Shown: positions 18,401 to 27,400 of the stretch, piece by piece | Layout of the letters: the number at the start of each line of letters is the position of its first letter | Numbering within the stretch: the stretch's first letter is position 1 | Origin: Alteromonas stellipolaris | Lineage (GTDB): Bacteria > Pseudomonadota > Gammaproteobacteria > Enterobacterales > Alteromonadaceae | Assembly: GCF_001562115.1 (NCBI RefSeq) | Contig: NZ_CP013927.1 | Location: 62,001 to 126,000 of the forward strand | Length of the DNA stretch: 64,000 nucleotides | Direction of reading: 5' to 3' | The notes under the pieces: generated by a model | Seen by the model: only the letters and a program-made list of their open reading frames with translations | Databases searched by the model: none | What the model was told of the DNA's origin: nothing | Position numbers and translations under genes: made by a program

Positions 18401-21400
18401 TAAACAAAGTCTTTGAGGTAGCTATGTGGCATCCATTGAGAGCCAATTTTAAATCTAATATCCCCAAAGTTGATTGGCGTTGGCCACGCTTTTTCGATGG
18501 CATTGATATTTTTAGTGGCGTAATCCTCACCTAGCTCTAAGGCAGCTTTCGCATGTTTTAATTTATCTGCCATATCACCAGAAAGGTACTGGCTCGCGTG
18601 AACATAAGATTGTGATTGAGGTTCGATGAACAAGCTATCATGTTCGTTGTATAGGGTTTCCATGCTCTTACCCGTGGCACGTTCAATATAGTCAGGATTT
18701 AATGAGCCAAAACGGCTTAATGAAACTAAGAAAGCGTCATCTTCACTTCTGATAACCGGTTGTGGAGGATTGGCTTGTATAGTGCGCTGCGTAAACGTAT
18801 TGGCTTTTATTGTTTTGCCTGTGTTCGGTGCTTTTGACTCAAGTGCGCAAATTAACATCGCATCTGGATCTGACTTAAATACACTTTTGTTATAGGTGGC
18901 CGATACATCTTTAAAGCGTTTAACAAAGCTATCGTAGATGTTGTTTAGCTTGGTAGCGGATGCTTCAAATTCCTCGTCTGAACATTTCGCGACTTGAATA
19001 GCGATATGCATGCGAGTGGCATCTCTAAGCTCGATAAGCGACATCAAGCGCTCTTTGTTGCTCTCCCTATATTCAAAAGCTTGTGGCGCTAATCGATACG
19101 CCTCCTGCTCACTATCCCATTCGCGTTGCAGACAATAAATGTCATTGTCGACAACCATCAAACTGCCCACCCGATGGTGTGGTTGTAATAGCGCTTCAAT
19201 ATCTGGGCTTGGTTTCGGATCTGCTTTAACTTCAACCGCGGTTATTGGCTCATTAGGTGTGAATTGATTAGCAGGTAACTTTGCTACTTGAGCATCTAAT
19301 TCGCGTTGTATATCACCAGTAAAACTCGTACCCAGCTCTTTACCAAACTGGCCACTAGTTACGATTAAATCCCCAATTACACGGTCTGGATTTTCAAGGA
19401 AATAGTTATTGATAAAGATTTCGCCGTAATTCAGCTTGTCGAAGTAATCGGTATTTACCCATGACGTATTGCCTTGGTTTTCATGGTCGAATCGCTTTCT
19501 AAAAAACAGAATGTCGGCATTGGCTTCTGTGCCTGCATGCTCTTTAAAGACTTTATTCGGTAAACGCATGGCGCTAACTAAATCGCTACTTTGTGCAAAG
19601 TGCTCTCTTGCTTTTGTCGAACGGCTATCCATTGTATAGGTAGAGGTGATGAAAGCTACCATTCCGCCAGGTTTCAACTTGTCCAACGATTTGGCAATGA
19701 AATGGTCGTGGATACTCAAGTTTAAGTGATTGTAATCGGGCTCATGCAACTTGAAGTTTCCAAATGGAATGTTGGAAGTGATGACATCGAAGTAATCATT
19801 TGGCAGTACAGCTTTTTCGTAACCGGTGTTTGTGATCTTCACGTCGGGTTGAAGGTGTTTAGCAATGGCTGCTGTTATGCTATCTAATTCAACACCAGAT
19901 AATGAGGACTTATCGGCAAGAGACGCAGGCATGAGGCCATAGAAATTGCCGGTACCCATTGAGGGGTCGCAAACTTTTCCACCCTTAAAGCCCATCTTGT
20001 GCAATCCCTTCCATACCGTTTGTGTGACAGGTACGGGGGTGAAAAATGCGGTATTAGTGGAAGACTTGATAGCCGCAAGCTCCTGCGGGGTGACTAATTC
20101 CTCTAATTCTTGCTGCTGCTTATTGTACTCCCAATAACTTAGGTACTTTGCGATACCACCCCAACCAGAGTACTTACCGAGTGCGTCAACTTCCGCTTGC
20201 GTGGCTCTTCTTTCAGATTTTTCGAGCTCTTTTACAATTTTAATGGCATCGATATTATGCTGATATTTCTCTTTGAGAGAGAAGGTACTTAAAGCGCTTT
20301 GCTGTGTGAAGTCGAATGGCGTGCTTCGAATTCTGCCATCAAGCTCATCAATGACACTTGGAGTGCTTGTTCCCTCGCGTCTTGTAGGTGATTCCAATGC
20401 GTCAGAATGTCCGTCAGGTCTACGTCCTTCGGTATCTGCTGCTCGTAGATTGGTAGGTTCGTTTCGTACAACTCCCCCATTCTTTGAGAGAGAACTTTCA
20501 TCTCTGCTTCCATTTGATTCGACTGCTCTAACTGTATCGCCAGTTCGGGGTGCATTGCCCCCAGTTGCATTGTTATCTCTTGCTGAAACTCCAGATATTT
20601 CATCATTTTGTTCCTTATCAGGTTGGGTAGCTAAAATAGCTTTTTCAATCGTTTCACCAGTACCAATTAGCTTACCGTTTTTATCAAAATAAGCTGGTGT
20701 ATTTTCTGATGTGCCGAGATTTAAATCGTTTTGGGATAAATGCCCTTCGCCTAAACGCAAATCCATCACGCTTTCAAGCTCTGCAATGGCAAGTTGAGCA
20801 TATCCGCTTTCGGGAAATGCTAACTGATCGGCTTTCTGTACCGCCTTTTCCAATATGGTGATGAACGCGCCATCTTCATTTAGCCCTAAGTTGTTTTTAA
20901 TGCTTTCAAATGCCGCTTCATCATATTCAACAAATTCAGATGTTAGGTTGAGGATTTGGCCTTCATCGGTCATGACTTGAAGGGTGCCGTTATCGCTATA
21001 ACCTTGTACGGTGACTACTTCTACTTGCCCTTTATTATCGGTAAGCAGGGGAGTGCCTTCATCAATACGTTTAGCTTCGACAACCTCGATTGCTGGCTGA
21101 ACAGGTGTAACGATGACATCACCGTCAACAAACGCTATAGAGAGGGGGTGATCCTCATCCAGTTGAATAGTGTCACGCCAGTACGCGTAATCCTTAGACT
21201 CTACTGAAATAATGGTCTCAGCGTCATAGGGGCGCACAATATGGAGATTATCTAACTGCTTACTATCTAATTGATGAACAAGGCCGACTTTTTGTGTCAT
21301 ACCGAAACGTTCACACTCTTTAAGTAGGTTCACATAACGGAAAGCATACAACTGTTTAGCGGTCAGCTTTTTGGCATCCGTAAACCACTTCGTTACCGCA

Positions 21401-24400
21401 TCACTATCTTTAAGATTAACACCAGCGGAAGCCATTTTATTCAGCGTGGTATCTTCATCGACTAAACCAGATAAATGCTCTAGAGCAATCATTCGTAGGT
21501 CAAATTCACGTTCTATTTGCTGTTTTAAAGCGTCAGGTTTTTCGGATTTCTCTAAACCAAATAAGATCGCAAGTGTTGTAATATCTGCGTCAGGGGCATT
21601 CTTTAAATTCTCTAATCCATCTACGTTAGCGGGGGAGTATTTTTCAAAAACATCGACGTTTAAATCACTAAGTTGCACGGTTTCAGAAAAGGCATTCGCA
21701 TTGACGTTTTCAAAGAAAGATAACGGAAGTGAAGAAAGCAGCTTACTGCCTTCATTACGCGCTTGATAAAGCCATTCTGGTACAACAGAAGCTTCATTTT
21801 CGGCAAGCAGGATTATTCTACCTTTAACACTGCCATCCTGTGTCGCAATACGATCACCGACCATTATTGTTTGTTGGCTTGCTGGTTTCGATGGCGTGCT
21901 AGTTTCTAGTGTTGTTGCCGTTGCTTTAGCGGTGATTGTTGCCTCAACTTGGGAGAACCATGCTGGTCTTTCTGCAATGTCGTTATTGATTAATGCCTGT
22001 TTATAATCACCTAATAACGTGGATAGCAAATTTTCCTTAACGAAATTAACCTTCTCATTGGCAAACAAACCTTTCGTCGCACTTTGTTCACCCAATATTT
22101 CTACAACTTCATCTATATTCTGCTCGTTAAAGCTTTCGCCTAAGGCCAATGTTTCATGGATAGATAGTGTTTGCTTAATGCCAAAATCATTCGTTATCGA
22201 ATCTACACTGAAATAGGTTAGCCCTTGGCTTAAAACTGCATCGCTTAGTTCTGACAGAGAATTGTAGATTGCTACCGGTTCGTCCGCGCCTGGTTGGTAG
22301 CACGTAAATTGGTCCTTTTGTTTAGCGATAATTAACGATTCGCCTTCGTCATTATTGGCACCTATTAGACCTGCATCAGAAAGGTATCTATCAATCGCAT
22401 CTAAAGAGAACTCAACAGCATTCTTATTTAATGGGGCGAGGCTATATGTTGATAAATACTCGTTTTCAATAGCGCGAGCTACACCAATACTTCGATCAGA
22501 AAGTACAGTGAAATAGGACACATCAGATGGCAATAGTAGCCCTTCATGTGCCTTCTTGGTGTCACCCAATACTGCATAATGAAAGCGACCTTTTGAAACA
22601 TACTTCGGGTTCTCTATACCCACTACGATTGGGTTTTCATATTCATCGGCTCGAATGTCTACCCGTGTATCGAAATCCAATAACGAGACACTTTGAAGTC
22701 CACTTGCCAATGTATTGATAAATGCCTCACGGTCTTGCCTAGCGTTAATCTCTTCCACACGGGATGCAACGCTTTCAAGCTCGCCCCCTGTGAAAGCATC
22801 AACTTCTCTTAAAATTCGACCAGATATGGGCAATCCCGCGTCCTGAGCATGCGCTATCGTTGCCACAAAGTTCAGTTGTGCCACTTTAACGATTGAAGAA
22901 TCATGCAAAGACTTAGCTTCTTGACGTAATTTACGAGCTGTAACGACAGGTGAACTTGTACTTTCAATACGAAGTGCAGCGGCCATTTGCGCCAATTCTT
23001 CAGGGGGTAGGGCAGAGAGCGAGCCTTCATCTAATAAAGCAATGGTACTTCTGTGTGTAAGGTTCTCTTGAATGATGGTGGCAAGTGCTGCCTTATCTTC
23101 TACACTTTCCGACCCTTTGACTTGGTTTATTTCTGCAAACAGTTTGAATTGAGCTAATGAATACTTATCAATAGCTTCCTTACTGGTTAATTCTCTGTAT
23201 GAAATTGCCTGTATTTCGTTAATCGGGCCCAATGCACTTGGCGTGTTAATGAATTGAGCGAATGGCATGATTGAACTTGAATCTACGGCTAAGCGTGGTA
23301 GTAAGTCAAAACTGCTGATTGCCGTACTCAATTTGTCTTTTTGGGAAGGGTTAATTCCAGCGACACTCACGATTTCATCGTTTCGGATTTGGCTATCTAA
23401 GTTGAGCTCTTTTTTCAATGTGTTGTAGAGGGCTCTGACTGACGTATAGCTATTTTTCTTTAAGTCATTTCTGATGGCTTCGCTATCAATCATCGTGCCG
23501 CTAGGATCATGATAAGGGGACACATCTAGCGCTTCTTTACTTAAATACATCTGATGAAATTCTTCATAAGTCATTTCTGACTCTACCGCAGAGGTTAACA
23601 ACTCTTTCAACTCTGCAAATCGATTATCTTGTAACGGCTTTTCGATGGCGTTAACCAGCTTACTTGCCTCAGAGGTGCTAGAGGGAGTAGGTGCTACTTG
23701 AGAGTCTGTAGCGGGGGCGACTTCTTCTACCTTGGGCAGCATTGAAGAAAAGCGAGCTGAAGCGTATGTGTAATCTTCCGACGCTGTATAGCTGCCATTA
23801 TTTCCGATTAAATAAACATTTCCATAACGAGCAAACTTACATTTTAATAATTGCGCGCTATCTTCACTCCGAAGCGTATCTACTTCACTTTCTTCACGTA
23901 ATTGAGTTGGTAAATCAGATAACTTTTCTAGTTCCTTGTCGGTGAGAGCTTGTCCTTTTACAGTGAGTGAGTCACCCACTTGCGTGACTGATAACACCAA
24001 TATTTCATTTGAAAGTACGCGCAAATATTGCGTGTTTTCACTTTGTTCGTTGGCTTCATTAATTACCTTTTCTAGCAGTTGTTTGCCTTCATCTTTCTTA
24101 CTGCCAAAAACTTGAGCGGCCATCTGTCTGTAAAATTGAGAAAGCACAGTGGTACCATGAACGTAGTCAAGGTCACTTTCAAATAATGCCTTATTATACT
24201 TACCGTCTTCGATGTAAGCATGGCCGCTTTCATGGCCTTTAAGTTTGTTCGCCCCACGAAAATATTCTCTAAAGCGCTTGTCTTCCATTTCTCCCTTAAT
24301 TAATAGGAATGCTTTTGTGTAAGTTTCTGCCGTATCCATACGGCCTTTTGCCGCCTTAATGTATTCACCTACATATGTGTCGATAAACGTTTTTGGAGCG

Positions 24401-27400
24401 TTAGCGTTTAAGCTATGACGCATAGCCATTACATCGGCGTTAAATTGTTGGGTGTCGACTTCTTTCGTCTCGATAGAAAAATACGGCATACCAGGTATTT
24501 CAATACAGTCTGACTCAAATTCGTCAGGGGTAAACCCGTTGTCAGCCATCGTATTCATATACTCAATCAGGCTCATATAACGCTGTGCAGCATCTGTTTC
24601 GATTGCTGGTACAGCATCATCTATCGCAACAGTCTCACCTTCAACCTCGGGCGCAGTGGTTTCAGTTTCTTCAGGTTGTAGTGGCGTCGACTCCATTGTG
24701 TCGGCTACTTGAACTACTTCTTCAACATCTTGTGTGTCTGGAAATAAATCTTGAAACATGAAGTCTATCAACGCATCTTCAGTTATACCTTCTTCGACTT
24801 CCGTTCCTACTACTTCAACCTCGGCTTCAGGAATAACCGTATCGAGTTCTGTAGGATGAATTTCACCCTCGAAGCTCTGGTCTGTTTCACTTTCGGTAGA
24901 CACAGCATCAGGATTAACTTCATTGATATGTAGCTCTGAAAATGTATTCGTAGGGGGTGTCACAAGGTCGTTTGGTTCGAGTGCATCACCAGTCAGTTGT
25001 GCACTTGGCAAAACTTCACTATCAACACTTTCATTGGGTAAATTCTCCGCAATTTGTGGCTCTACTGGCTCAGCAAGTCCAGAGACTGGCATCTCTGCAT
25101 TGATAGAATCTTCGTTATCGGCGTCATTCAAAGGAGCCGATTCAGAAGAGGTGTTAGATTCTGTTGCTTCACCAGTTATGCTCTCAGGGGTTGATTCTAA
25201 GCTACCTTCACTAGCTTGTTTTGCCGTATCATCGTTTTCACTAGGCGCTATATCACTCAGCTCTAGACTTGGTTCTAAATCAAAGAAGTCTGCTATCTCT
25301 CCCTCTGCATCACTGTCCGCGCTCACAGAAGTTGATTCTAACTCGAATTCAATAGGTGCTTGTTCTTCACCTGCCTTATCAGAATCTAAATCAGCAATGC
25401 CTATGCTAGGTTCAAATTCAGCAAAATCAGATAACACATCATCAATATTAAAAAGGTCTGTTTCTTCATTCAGTGCCGTCAGTGTCTCGCTATCTGCATG
25501 CTCAATAGCATTTCTGTCAACTGAGTCTTGTTCTGTTACTGATTCAATGACAGCGGGCTCAGCTTCAATGGCTTCTATATCGTCGTTTTGTTCAAGCTCA
25601 GGCTCTTCAAGTGCAACCACTGTTTGTTCTTCAAGTGTGGCTATTTCAGTTTCAGGAGTTAACGGTGTTTCGCTTTCCAATAGAGCGACTGCACTGGCAG
25701 GGGCAATATCAGCTTCAGTGTTCAGCAGTGATACTTGTTCATCACTATCTACTAAGACAGGAGCTGGGGCAGTGGGTTTAGTCGGTGGAGTCATATACGT
25801 AACACTAGCTGGGGCTTCTACAACCTCTGGTGCTACTATTTCCTGTATAACTTCCTCTGTAGCTTGCTCTTCCTCTTTTGAGGTGGCAGGTAATTCACTA
25901 CTGTCCTTTTTTACTGGCACTTCTTGAGCCTTCACCTCCGGCTCTATGTTCTGATCAGACAACATATCTAATTGCTTCGCTACATGGGTGAAAGCTGTCG
26001 CCCTTGCGATTAAATCGTTATCGTCTTCAAAGAAGTGACCGTTATTTATGAATGCATCTTCAATACTTTCTTTCAGTATTGCTTGGTGTTTTTCAAGGCC
26101 ATTTAGGTGCTGAAATTTCGGTGCATTTTTAGCGTAAAAGGCGGCTAACCAATACTGGTCAGAAGGCATATTTATATCAAAAGACTTAATTAATGCGTTT
26201 GCCTTTTTGATATGAGATACGGACACATTAAGTTGCTGACTCACGCCCTGCATTTCGTTGAGTAATACGTCAGAAGTTCTTGGAGCAGTAGGGTTAAAGT
26301 ACACTGGTGAATTCTGGCTATGCAGCTGGTGCTTTAATGCAGGCTTAAGTAGATTAATGGCTGTTTCGTCTTCAACCACTATGCCGTGTTCGTTTGCATC
26401 GTAACGAAATGGGATTTGGCCCAATGATTTTTGTACTGTATTTCTAACTGCATCAGTTAGATCCCCTCGAATGACAAACCCTGTAGCGCTTTTATCATAT
26501 GGCATCCCAAAATATAGTTGTGGTGCGCCCGTTAGTTCATGTAGAGCAGCCGCTAATGGATTCTTCTGAGCGAAAGGAATGATAAAACCTTTCAGTTTTT
26601 GGTTGAAAATAGGTGCACGACCTTGGGCTAATCTTGCACTGGCTGATTTAATTTTATCGTGGTGTTTACCTTCATGGTCTACTAATAGCAGGTATGCTGT
26701 ATTGGTTTTCGCTGTTACCTTTTCAATGAAATCAATGCCAGTTAATGGTGGGCTCTGTGTCACAGTAGTGGTCACGGTTTCAGCAGGCTTTTGAGTTGGT
26801 GAAGTTTTAGCTTCAGTAATAGGTTTAGCCGGTGGTTTTTGAGCTTGAGCAGTAACCATTTCTTTGATAATAGGTTGTGCCTTCGCTGGTGGTGTTACTG
26901 TGCTTTTTTCGGGTGCCTCCTCGGGAGTTTTAGGCTTCGCTAATACCACCTTTTGTGCGGCGCCATTCAATCTTTGCTCTGCTAAGTAAGCTTCAATCCC
27001 ATTGGGACCAAAAGCTTTGATATCGTCTTCATCATATTCAGATTCTAATGCCGAAATAGCAGTATCAATTTTTGTTTGTAAGTCTTTGTCACCGGAGTGC
27101 CTAACGATGAGCGTATGATATTCAAGAAGAGTGGAAGGCGGCGCGATAACTTCGCTTAATTGTCTTTTTGCTTCTGATGCCCCTTGGGTGACATACAGGT
27201 CACTGAGGTCGTTCAACCCTTTTTCAGGGTTTTCCCCAAAGCTAGGTAGAACATAACCAACTTTACTATCCCATGACGCTTCGATAGCAGATAGTAAACC
27301 GACGTTCCCGAGTGCGTTTTCCCAGTCATTATCTGCAATTTGTACAATTGGGCGTTCAGGATATTTATTACGAAGCATGGAGATAACATGCTTAACATTA

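Noticed and set aside
20273..20692. 139-codon + strand frame opposite the embedded gene candidate
   Set aside because: Its product is Ser/Leu/Pro/Val-rich without a fold-like pattern, has no ribosome-binding site, and is explained by the base composition of the linker.
24923..25927. 334-codon open frame on the + strand opposite the polyvalent gene
   Set aside because: It is the antisense of the acidic low-complexity segment. Its product is Ser/Ala/Gly/Val repeats with no ribosome-binding site, which is what such a segment gives by chance.
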